Below are positions 1-10,697 of a stretch of DNA of 64,000 bases, piece after piece. The notes beneath the pieces are model-generated. The model was not told where the DNA came from, did no database searches, and worked only from the letters and a program-made list of their open reading frames with translations. The position numbers were made by a program, and so were the translations under genes. Position 1 is the stretch's first letter. Every line of letters starts with the position of its first letter. Source of the DNA: Ignelater luminosus (lineage: Eukaryota > Arthropoda > Insecta > Coleoptera > Elateridae); NCBI GenBank assembly GCA_011009095.1, contig VTPC01000842.1, forward strand, positions 291,443-355,442, given 5' to 3'.

Positions 1-65
1 ATTTAAGATGTAACTATTTGCATTAAACAAAAGTTAAGCCTTTTTCGTTTTCCAGGTTTTTTCTT

Positions 66-200
66 TCAAGAAGTTGTTGGGTCTTCTTCGGGCCGCGTCA
101 AATTTGTTCCTAGTCGGTCCGAGCTGGGCCAGACCTAGAAATCTCGGCCCGTTCAGAGTTCTACTTGACGCGGTCCGAAGAAAACCCGGTAACTTCTTGA
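66..200. repeat. Head-to-head inverted pair of array head modules
   Basis: The array head at 165-200 is also present in inverted orientation at 66-101. The two ~36 bp arms are imperfect and enclose a ~63 bp spacer. This makes array 1 a foldback at its left end. The other head-bearing arrays in the window do not show the inverted partner. Confidence 0.7.
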
Positions 201-785
201 TCGGCCCGAGAGATTCAAACGACTCGATAGGACCGAAAGGCCGAGAAATCGAAAAGATCTAACGGGCTCGAACGGCCCGAGAGATCCGAACAATACGGTA
301 CACCCAAGAGGTCCGAAAAACAGTGAAGTCCAAAAGGTCCAACATGCCCGAACGGGCCTACACACCCAAAAGATCCGAACAGCTTGAGAGATCTGAGAAG
401 CCCAAAGGGCCAAGAAATCCAAAAGGTCCAACGGGCCCGACAAACCCGAGAGATCTGACAGGCCTGAGAGATCTGAACGATCTGATAGACCCGAAGGGCC
501 AAGAATTCGAATAGGTCCAACGGGCACAAAAGCCCCGAAAGACCCGAGAGATCCAATAAACCCAAGAGGCCCAAAGGGTTATGGGGTCCAAAAGATTCAA
601 CGGGCCCGAACGGCCCGACGGACCCGAGAGATCCGAACGGTTCGGTAAACCTGAGAAGTCCAGACCCGAAGCGCCGAGAAGTCCAATAGGTTTAACGAAG
701 CCGGAAGGAATGACGGACTGGAGAAATTCGGTAGACTTGAGAAATCCAAAAGGTCCAACGGCCCGACCGGCCGGACGTACACTCG
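66..785 (+). repeat. GC-rich CCGAA-type degenerate array, copy 1
   Basis: This is a GC-rich block in an otherwise AT-rich window. It is built from degenerate ~9-10 bp units of the form rGGyCCGAA or CCCGAGAGG. A conserved head (TTGACGC, then GTCCGAA, then CCGGTAACTTCTTGATC) sits at 165-203 and is shared with the copies near 25.6, 42.9, 57.0 and 63.8 kb. Because the period is close to a multiple of three and stop codons are rare in the unit, long spurious ORFs run on both strands. They read as Gly-Pro-rich on one strand and Leu-Ser-Gly-rich on the other and are not genes. The array passes directly into an R2 repeat at about 786. I do not recognise a named family. Confidence 0.85.
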
Positions 786-1130
786 AGATAATTTCGAACT
801 AGTAATTTGTTAATTGCCTGATTTCTTGGAGTGTTAAAAGTAGATTTCTCGAGTTTTCCCAGAATTTCCAGTGTTTTTCTTCAGAATCTCCAGCGTCTTC
901 CGAGATTCCTCAGACATCTGGTGACATTATAAAAATAAAGTATGATTTGCAACATGTTTGTAAATTCTGGACGTACTTTTTGTACAATCAGCATAGTGCC
1001 ACGGATTAGCTAAAGATTTTATTGCTTATTTAGTGTCTTGGGGTGTTAAAAGTAGATTTCTAACGTTTTATTAGAATTTCCAACTTTTTCTCAATATTAC
1101 AGACATCTGGTGACATTATTATGGAGCTGT
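786..1130 (-). repeat. R2 dispersed repeat, reverse copy (about 1.6 units, period ~212 bp)
   Basis: The anchor TAAAAGTAGATTTC occurs at 835 and 1047, giving a period of 212 bp. Around it lie GTACTTTTTGTACAATCA, ACATCTGGTGACATTAT and related strings. In reverse complement these match blocks at 19150-19640 and 50580-50905; in the same orientation they match 59440-59850. There is no coding potential. It behaves like a dispersed satellite-like repeat, and the family is unnamed here. Confidence 0.75.
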
Positions 1131-4100
1131 AGAGCATCCACAACAATTTCGTTTTAAAAGTGCTTTCTTGCGGAACTACATAAGATGACGTAGATCTGGT
1201 TTTGTTTTTTGTTTGATGGAGTTCTTTAAATAGAGAAGCGTGACCCTGTCCACTACGCATGGTCCATTGTCAACTGTTTATTTACTTCTTTGATGATTCC
1301 TGTGTATCAGTATTCTGTTGACCAGCCAAGATTCCATTACAACGACTAATAACTAGATAACAAAAAAGTCAAACAAACAAACAAATCAAACCAGGTGATT
1401 ATTTCACCAGCTTTGAAACATTTCTCTGAATCATTACTGGAGTCGCAAACAGACATTAAAAATCTCCAGATTTGGAGGCAAAATCACCAAATTGGCAACA
1501 CTGCTCTCAGAACTTATAACGTTACTATAGGCTGTCGAATTGAGAGGCTTTGAAAAATTCAATTTTACTCGAAAATGATGCATTCTACGGAAAAATGCAA
1601 GAGGGACTTCATTTGATACATAAATTTGTTTTTTTTTTTTTATTTTTCAGTGGAGTAACAAATTCTTTTAGAGTAGAAGAGTAGGCGTCCCCGGAATGTC
1701 CCGCCTCTGTCAGGGATATCAAACAAAAAGCTATCTAAAACAATAGAGTAACAAGCTTGTATAAAATCTCATTCCGATATCTCACCACGTTCTTGAAATA
1801 TTGAAGAAACAAGATATTTTAAATGAAATTTTGGTAGGGTGAATCTCGGAAACAGCGTGCTTTAAGAAACAAAAGCTTAATTTTTCTCGAGGAAGGAATG
1901 CTCCTGCCAAATAGTTGTACTGATTTCCATAACATAACGCCAGAAAAGTGACGTTCAAATTTATTTTTGGCGTTATTCTTACTTTTTTTGGAAAAAAACA
2001 TTCAAAAAGTTCGATTTTTATTTTTTTAAATAAGAAAAATTATAAACAAAAAGTTTCCGTTTCAATTTCCAAAATGGCAGCAGGAAAGAGTACTTGTAGG
2101 GTACCTCATTTTTAAACTTATCACTGAAATATGCTCTAGTTTCAGAGGTTTTCATCCATCCAAAATTTTTTGTTTTTTAAATAAAATTTTTCTCTTAGAT
2201 TGGCATCAACAAAATAGAAAAGTAGAAAAGGCAGCACATTTAAATATCAATTTCGTTTTCTCCAATTTCGGCCATTTATTCTAAAATTGTGTAGATGCGT
2301 AATTCTATTCTACATTTAAATGTCATTAAAGCTGTCAATAACGAGCGGCTGCAAAATCTTCGGGATTATATGACGAGTTAATTTTATGATAAAACTTAAT
2401 AGAAACAGAAAAATCCAAGATATATTTACTTACACTACATTACCGCTCAGTTCTGGCCACAAATCGTCTCAGCATTAATAAGGTTACTCGCCACTTTGAG
2501 AACACATTTTAGAAGGCTTTTCACCTTTCGCGCCTACTCTAGAATTTCAAGTTTTTCTGAATTAAAAGCAACCACAATTGTAGTATTTTAGCGAGTTTCT
2601 TTGGATAATTCGAGAATCGCGTGAAAAGGTACGATTAGTTTTTCTTTTTTCTCATAGAAACAAAACTGTCTTAGAGTCAGAAATCTTTTCTCTAGGATGA
2701 TCTTAAAGTTTCTATGAAGATATTATCAATTGATAGCTTGATTTTTAACATAAATTTTAAAAAAGCTGCGCATTTACATAATGAAATTATTAAAAGAAAC
2801 AATCTGCATCAATTTTGTTGTTTTTACTGCTGCACCATTTACGAGCAAAAATAATGATTTTGTTTGTTAACGTACACACGTGTAAAAGGTTTCATCGTAG
2901 GAAGTCGAGAAAAAAATAAGACCAAAGATTGATCAGGATAACAAACGCGTTAAAATTTAAATAAGTGATCGACCGAGTAACTGGCACACTTATCGCAAGC
3001 GCCCCATCTTGTTGATAAAATGTCTCGAAGAAACAAATTTATTTAAAAATAGAAATTATTCTAAACATTGTTTGCAAACACACACAAACAATAGAAACCC
3101 ACGATTAATGGTGGTAAAAGTCGGTACCAGTTCATTTGTTCTAAACTTAGATTAAACCAAGCCTTATGTATAAACACACTTAATTCCACAGATCCTGTGC
3201 GATTTGTCCAGATAAGGGCCGCCGAAGTGTTGTTCGCGTCTCAGTCAAGGACGATCTCCATATTATGTTATACAAGAACTCAACTTATAGACTTAATAAC
3301 ATGTATGCAAATGATGTCTGAATTTAATAGCGTCGCCCACGTTTTGTGCGTTTTATCGAGACACTTCAGGTGCACGTGTCTTTAATGGGGAGCTTGCTGG
3401 GATTATGAGACATTTATTTGGGCGTATATTACACGTTACAGGCGTATTTCTCAATTAATATATCAGGAGGTGAAGTTTACAAGGGTTACAATTACTTATT
3501 AATTAATTACGGTTGTTGTTCAGGCCGTTTATAAGATTTCTAACGTAAGATTTATAGAAATTTTCTTTCACACTACTGGCAATTTGCTCTTTGATACTAA
3601 AATTTCAACATAAATTTAATAATAAATGCGTTACTTTCGTTTAGATTCAGAAATGAACACAGCAACACCCACTTATCGATGCCGTTTAAAAGACTCTCGA
3701 CCACCATGAAGGGAACGGCTACTAATTATTACAAAAATTAAAGAAATGTTTCTCCAACCAAGCAGGATATGTATTATTCGAGCAAAAAATTAATCGCGAA
3801 AGATTATAACTTTTGCTACGCACGAATTACTTTCGGACCACATAGTAACACGCAACGATTGATTAATACGGAGGGCAATAAACATATTAAAATGAGCGAT
3901 GACTAACAAGGGCAGATAAAATCGGGTGAGAAGAAAAAAAATAATTACTTCAACACACAAGGTAAGAAGAGAGTGAACTTTTGCGTTCGTTCAATCACTT
4001 CTTGATTTCATCTACCCACCTTTACATTCTCGATTATAGTTGTATGTACTGTGTATACTCTCTGGAATTTAGATCGTCTGTTTTGGATGAAGTACACACC

Positions 4101-5220
4101 ATATTGAAAAGCTCAAGGGACTTAATTAAATATTTCATAACTTAATTATGATTAAGGATAAACAACACCTCTTCGCTATTATTAAACTTGGGATGCCTTC
4201 GTGTATTAATAGATTTAGACGATGGGGTTTATTAAGATTTAATTATTTATTTAAACCTTGTTAACAGCAAGCGCTTGAAAAGTAATTTTAAATTTTATAT
4301 TGAATTTGGTTTTTCCTAACGAACTCTATATGACTGAGGATCATTGTCCTCGGAATTTTTTTAACCCACTTGCTATTTAATAATCTTACGCTTAGAGAAT
4401 TCCCTGGATGCGACAAATTTCTCACGTAAAGAAACGTTAAATATCTCGTTGATCGTCACATTTCGGTGGTTTTGATGGGACGGGCACAAGCTTGGTAACA
4501 GAAAAGTTTACTTTTCTGTCAATCCAGAGGGCTAGAAGTCGAGAGACTCCGGCTGGAGATCAAGTAAGGTCAAAATCCAATATTCTAAACTTAAATACAG
4601 AAACGATTGCTTGTAACGAACAAATCCTCAAGTCCCGAATTGATTTATATAAAATCAACGTACATTTTATGATCGCTTTTAAAGAACACGTTTATAACCA
4701 ACGTTCGGTATTAATGAACAATTTAGTCACCAAACATGAAATTTTTAGATCGCTTATAAGGAATTTCATTCTAGAAGCCTAATTTGGACGGTAATATTAT
4801 ATTAAATTTGTTTTTTTCTTCGTTTATCTTTCTTTTATGCACGGGGATGCTAACATAAACAATATTACGTTTTGCTACGGGTTTGAGTGCAGACGTCTGT
4901 GTTTATAATTTTCTTGTGTATATAGGATGTTACATGAAAGAAATAAAAACGCGAAAAGCTCTTAACCATTGTTGAAAAATTTTAAATGATAAACCGTCTT
5001 GATATTGGCACGTCAAATGCCGAAATCTTCAGGGAATTTAATTTCTCTAAATTTACTGTGGCAACGACATGAAAATATCGGCAAAAAACTACGAAAACGC
5101 AAGCATAAAAATGTTACGGAATTTAGGAAAAATTAGAAAACCAGTGAGTACTATTATAATGAACGATCGTTTATAACGAACAAAATCTTTGAGTTCGCTA
5201 TAACAGAGTTATACTGCAAT
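1131..5220. other. AT-rich, mostly unique stretch with no recognisable gene
   Basis: Only short ORFs without recognisable domains are present. The 96-codon frame at 4492-4782 begins at TTG and resembles nothing I know. A short (AAAC)n run is at about 1370. 'TTGGCAACACTGCT' at about 1492 recurs at about 43783. Part of 2880-4120 is unique and rich in motif-like strings (a CACGTG E-box near 3372, TTTATCG, TTTAATGGGG), which may be regulatory, but this is not shown. Confidence 0.55.
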
Positions 5221-5585
5221 TCAATGTTATATCATCCTAGTAGTAGACAACGAAACATCCACAGATTCTATGGCCCATTCAGGGCCAGTTCAACCTCGGT
5301 TTCTTGTAGTCGTCAACAGTGGCGTATTTATGGTAGTCAAAATTGCACCGGCCACTTCTTTTTCCTCTACTACTTTATGTTCAAAAGATTTTCTAATAAA
5401 ACAGCACTCCCAGACAAAATCTGTAAATACACCACTGTTCGTTAGTAAAAAATTCGAATTCTTCAGCTGTTTTACTTTCAGATATGCTATGATGCGTTCA
5501 AGTATCAGGATCTTCCTTCCCTGTCCAATTGTATAAGAAACGAATTTGACTGTCATAGATCACAGACGCCTCATACTGTAATTTG

Positions 5586-7445
5586 CAGGTTTGCGCAGAC
5601 ACTTATGGTTTCCAAGTCTTATACAAACTGACCATCTTGTGTAGCTGTGCTACAATAGCTGCAACCATCAAATTTTTGCCATTTTAGATATTACCAGGAA
5701 AAACTTTCATCTCAATCGAACATGTATCAGCTCAAGCTACTGAAGTTAGGTCTTCGATGCGTCTGGATACACACCGTTTCTTCTTCACCAGAGATATTTC
5801 ACTTTTTGCTGCTGCGGTTTGCAAATCTTTTGCAAACCGGACATCTTATGTAGGTGTGCTACAACAGCTGCAACCGTGAAATTCTTTTCACCATGAACTG
5901 CAATTTTCGATATTGGAATCGAACATCTATCAACTCAAGCTACTCAAGTTAGGTCTTCGGTGTGTCTGGACACAAATCGTTTCTTCTGAACATTTCACTT
6001 TTTCGCTGCCAGGTGTTATCACCAAAGACCCTGACGCTACATGAAGAACAAACCTTTACAAAATCCTACCATATAAGGCTTGAGCACTTAAAGTTCTGTG
6101 ATCAAAGTAGCCCGACGTCAATACTAATGTATGAAGGCACTTGTTATACCATTTATTTGAACTGTCACATAATAAAAAATATAAACGGAGTTTAACAAAA
6201 TGAAGTGAAATGTTTGAAACTTTTTTCCATAAATCAGCAAAGGCCAACTAATAAGTGTATTTCTCAGGAATTAGGCATTAATCAACGTACCGTTCGAAGA
6301 GTTCTACATAAGTTTTTACACATAATAGGATCTATCAAAAATAAGCAACGAAATGGTCGACCTAAAGGCACTGCTAATAAGAATTTAAAAAGAAAAGTTT
6401 TAAAAGAGATCAAGAAGAACCGCTCAGCTTCAACTCGAGCCATCGCTAGAACTGCAGGTATGTCACAGTCTGGGGTGCAAGAAGTTAAAAAAGGCCAGGA
6501 TCTAGTTCCTTTAAAGAAATACTGAAAAGAACACCAGAACAACTAGAAAGGGCAAAAGTACGTGTTAAAGCACTCTTGAAATCGAAGATTTGTAAAAAAG
6601 ACAGAAGAGCAAGTTCTAGCGAAAGTTTTTACAATGGTTTTAAAAAGTTCGGAGAAACAGGCCCTTGTTTGGAAAGCTATGTGGGAATGTGGTAATCAAG
6701 AGAGTTGGCACGATAAATACTGAAACACTGCCTCTCTCCAAAAACGCTTGCTCAAGTTCCTCAAAATGCATTGAGAAATAGTATATTATGTGCCATGTCC
6801 CGAATGTGTATCACACAACCGATTAAAAGGTACCTCAGTGCTATTCCTTGACCTCCAGAATAATTTGAAAGCGAAATAAACGAAAAGAAATACGATTTTG
6901 TGATTCTGATAGTGAAAACTAATTTTTTGCACTCCCAGAAGTAAAAAGTGCTCACGCTTATAAGTTTGTGGGTTCGCAGCGCAGAAAGCAACTTACTGCG
7001 GCTCGAGATTTGTCAGTTGGTCATAATTTCTCCAATAACAACAGAAACCAGATTCGAATTCTTACGTGAAGGCTTTGGAAAGAGGGCAGCCGAGCAGCAC
7101 AACTGCTGCTTTTAATATTTTAAGCACACCTTTCGAATCACTACCAGGTTTGCGCGGAGACCAATGGTTTGCAAAATTTATCCAAACCGGCCATCTTGTG
7201 TAGCTGGAACCGTCACATTCTTTGCACTGCAAACAATCACTTTCGATGTTACCAGGAAAAAGCCACTTAACTTAGGTCTTGAGTGTGTCTGGACACAAAC
7301 TGTTTCTTCTTTTTCGCTGCTCATCTTATGTAGCTGTGCTACAACAGCTGCAACCGTCAAATTCTTTGCGCATGAACCACGACTTTCAATGGTGTCAGGA
7401 AAAACTTTCATCTCAATCGAACATCTATCAACGGAGTTACAACAC
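5586..7445 (+). repeat. ~200 bp minisatellite, four copies, interrupted by a mariner remnant
   Basis: Copies begin at about 5586 (CAGGTTTGCGCAGAC), about 5815, 7145 (CAGGTTTGCGCGGAG) and about 7318. Shared strings include CATCTTGTGTAGCTGTGCTA, ACAACAGCTGCAACCGT, CATCTCAATCGAACAT, TTAGGTCTTCG and GTGTCTGGACACAAA. Copies 2 and 3 are separated by ~1.1 kb containing a broken mariner-like transposase, so the transposon probably inserted into an existing tandem array. Copies 3 and 4 are shortened. No coding potential is evident; the ORFs through the repeat are shadows. Confidence 0.8.
6199..6975 (+). pseudogene. Broken mariner/IS630-superfamily transposase
   Basis: A cut-and-paste transposase remnant. 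The first frame (to 6525) holds a helix-turn-helix DNA-binding region, seen as ISQELGINQRTVRRVLHKF, followed by a basic linker (GRPKGTANKNLKRK) and a second HTH-like part (STRAIARTAGMSQSGVQ). Reading then shifts frame: KRTPEQLERAKVRVKALLKS follows, and near 6640-6780 the string ALVWKAMWECGN and then LQKRLLKFLKMH match the core of IS630/mariner-type transposases just before the second catalytic aspartate. Several frameshifts and stops separate these pieces, and the catalytic aspartates are not all visible. No terminal inverted repeats were found. It lies between minisatellite copies 2 and 3. Superfamily assignment is fairly secure; the family is not. Confidence 0.7.
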
Positions 7446-8147
7446 CTCCCGTCATTCTCTTTATACACGATCTACAGGATATAACAACAACCCGCTAGCC
7501 ACAAACAGACAATTTCGAACCGTGATGCTCAAGCGGGTTTGGCATTCTCCTGATGTTTTTTCCAGACCGACTAGATCAGACAACGTGTACCTTTCCCTCC
7601 CCGTCCGGCAAATTAGCATGCTCCGTCCTGCATTTCCAATTATAATAATGGCACAGTGCAACAGCAACTACTGAAATGGCATTTCTCAACGAAGATTCAT
7701 AATATCTGACCAGAATAATTTATTTCCCAATTGGTTGGGTCAAATAAGCATTTTTTTTGACCTCATAACTCGTGAACGATCTATTCTTGAAATTTTTTTC
7801 GGATTCATGTTCAAGGGATCGCCATCTTACCACGTTACCTACAATTGTTTTAAAAAAGTCGAGTTTCTCCGTTTTATTATTTTAAAAATCTAACAATCAA
7901 GTTAACCGTTTTTGGGTTTACATTCACAGAGCTTTTTTGTAGTTAATATATCAAAGTATAAATGATATTGATGAAACAGGGACATTCAATGATACAAATA
8001 CAACGATTCAAAGGTAGTCAAAACTCGATTTTCCAAAATATCTCAACAGAAAGATAATTGAAGATCTCCAAACCCGGCTGATATGATAAGCACGATTCAC
8101 GACAAAAAAATGGGACGTTTCATTCCAGAGATATGCCTAAAATCACA

Positions 8148-8148
<1 letters not shown>

Positions 8149-8175
<27 letters not shown>
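8149..8175 (+). repeat. (TC)n microsatellite
   Basis: About 13 uninterrupted TC dinucleotides. It produces Ser-Leu runs in overlapping short ORFs, which are artefacts. Confidence 0.95.
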
Positions 8176-8181
<6 letters not shown>

Positions 8182-9350
8182 AGAGACAGCAAAACAGAAT
8201 ATCCTACCATTCGCGAATTATGGATAAAAAAAGCTCGAAACAAGCATCAAACTGTGTTTTATCCACGCAAGTTAGGTCTGGAGATCTTGCTGACCAGTTT
8301 CGTCGTCCTTCCTCTTTTAATTTATTCATCCAGAAACTTTTTCTATTTACGCCGCTCCATCCAAAATAAGTCACATTTTTGTCGATAAAAATCATCAATC
8401 ATCTTAGAGAAAAAAAATTGAAAAACCTTCCGCATTTAAATTAGTTCAAAAAAATAAGGTTCGCTAACTTGCCAAAAGCATTTAAATCGTCTGAGCTGCA
8501 AATCTTCTAAAAAAAGAAAAAAGTTTTCAGTCGAAGACTTCCTTAACTGAAAATTTCCAAAAAATTTCATATTTTATACGATTGCAGTGTAAGCGCCCTT
8601 TCATATTTTCCTACGTAAAAAACATTGCAGTGCCTATAGGCCTATATGTAGGTCTCAAAATTCTTAAAGAAAGGAGAGAATCCTGTTTCTTACCTTTAGG
8701 GATGCCAGTACCATTTTCATTTAAACTAGAGAAAACACGTAATAACCAAAAATGGGAATAGAAATTATAATTTAACACAAACATTTCCTTAAATGCTAGA
8801 AAAAGGCAAACATGACCTATTATATAAAAACAGCAAACAAACAACATAAAAAATCAATTAAAATTATGAATAATTATTAAACCATCATCAAATTTCTAAA
8901 TTTCGTTTCTAGTCTTTTCTGTAAATCAAAGGTCATCTATAGGATAAGCTTCCTAAATCAAAAAAGGTTAAAGGGGAGCATACGAAGTTTTAGTCTGATA
9001 TTTAAACGAAGAAGTAGCGTAACGGTAACACTCGATCGTTTTCACACTACCAATTATAAACATGCAGAATAATGTTAAGATCTGTTTCAGGTGTTAACTA
9101 TCTAGTCGTACAGGCTAACCCAAAAGAAGTTGACTTGTACGGGGTTACACTTCCGATAAAGTTTTCTAATGGACATTTATCTTTAGCGACCCAGAAAACC
9201 ACTTTATCAAACAGCTGGCTTTTATGTGGAACGAGTCGTCGAAATTAGAAATTCTTTCACTTCTACAAAATAATCTCATAATTTAAGATTAAAACATCGT
9301 ATAAGTATGTAATTTCCGGCAAGACTCGGTGTGAAACTTTTTATATGTTA

Positions 9351-9370
9351 ACTACTACTACTACTACTAC
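9351..9370 (+). repeat. (ACT)n microsatellite
   Basis: Six to seven perfect ACT trinucleotides. Confidence 0.95.
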
Positions 9371-10374
9371 CCAAAAAAAGTGCAGAAAACGTTTCATAAC
9401 AAGAGAGAAAATTTAATTTTCTAATCAAAACAGCTTAGTTTGATTAGACGAAATTAAATCGTTTATTATTAAACAGGAGTAGGTATAATAATAAAACTGG
9501 TCCACCAATTCCAGCAGCAACAATTTTTATTGCAGAATTTGCATTTTTAAACCTACGCGCCTTTTGTATAAAATATAGTTTACATGTTCGACGACCAAAT
9601 ACAGGCATAATAATTATTTTATTGTTATATATGATTGAAGCTCTACATTTTTTTCTCTTTCCACTTTTTTATGTACATCTGTAAGTAAGTAAAAGCCTAC
9701 AGGCGCGCTCCTTCTTTATATTTATTGTTCAATTTAATAGATGAAGAAAAAAGATTACTCATAAACCTGTCGGAGATCTAAATTATACTACTATAGTGTG
9801 TACGTTGTTTTTTTTTGCTGAAGAGAAGAACCAATAATAATTGGTTTTTCTTCTGAAACTATAAACATTATCAAAACGGATCCCACGAGCATCCTTCTTC
9901 ATTGCCATTAGTTTTTGCATTTGTTTTTGTAATTTATTAAACGTTTTGCTGGAGAAAGTCGTACTTTACCCTTTTAATGTGTTTGGCACATGGAAAGGCA
10001 TCATTAGAGAAGATTCGTTCACTCTCTAGTAAGTATTAAAATAGAATTTGTTTACTCACAAAACGAATATGCAATCATCGTTTATTTTGAAATTAATAAC
10101 CAACTACACTTTTATCGATACCTAGAGACATTGATTAGTCATTCTTCAAATGGATTTCGCTTTGAAACGTGTTGCATGTTTAACTTACAAATGCTAAGGT
10201 GTTCTTCATTTGCATTTAAAAATGTTTCAGGATTTTCCAGTATTATCTTCGCTCAAAATATTTTCCAAACATCGAGCTAAACCGTAGAAGACGTCACGAC
10301 GTCACGCCTCTGGGTTTCACCAGGAATGGCTCTTAATTACAAATTCTTTCTTTTATTTATCTTTATTTTATTTA

Positions 10375-10545
10375 TTTTTTTCACGTTCGTTAAAAAAAGG
10401 TGCAACATTTTTCATTAATTTTCGTTTATAAAGGATGCGTTTGTTTTATCACGATAGAAGCGTGAAAAAAAGTGCCATAACGGTTCATTTTTTCACGCAT
10501 TTGAGTGAAAAAAAGTATCGTAACGTGTCATTTTTTAACGCAAAA
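10375..10545. repeat. Tandem hairpin-forming repeats
   Basis: The best hairpin is at 10460-10498: an 11 bp perfect stem (GCGTGAAAAAA with TTTTTTCACGC) around a 17-base loop. A second, weaker unit (GTGAAAAAAAGT ... CATTTTTTAACGC) follows at about 10504-10546, and a decayed relative (TTCACGTTCGTTAAAAAAAG) precedes it at about 10380. The unit is ~45 bp and each unit is itself palindromic. No gene is present. Confidence 0.7.
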
Positions 10546-10697
10546 TATTTAAACACAAAACATAGAAGGCTGCCGTTGTTATGATACACACTGGTGTTTG
10601 TCAGAAATTAGAACGCATCGATGTGACGCATCAAGTTAGTTCTTATTTGAGTGTTTGTATTAGTTTTTTCTTTCTCGGTGTTTTGTGGTAATTTGCA

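Larger units (their letters stand above)
7446..10374. other. AT-rich non-coding stretch
   Basis: No recognisable gene or transposon protein. Two simple repeats are listed separately. A 'TAACTCGTGAACGAT' string at about 7767 resembles strings at about 13690 and 14310. The remaining ORFs are under 105 codons with no domain I can name. Confidence 0.55.

Noticed and set aside
4492..4782. 96-codon frame as a gene
   Set aside because: It begins at TTG rather than ATG, has no domain and no nearby coding exon.
5586..7445. CRISPR-like or other spaced-repeat array
   Set aside because: The units are ~200 bp, diverged and contiguous. Nothing resembles short identical repeats with unique spacers, and the DNA is eukaryotic.
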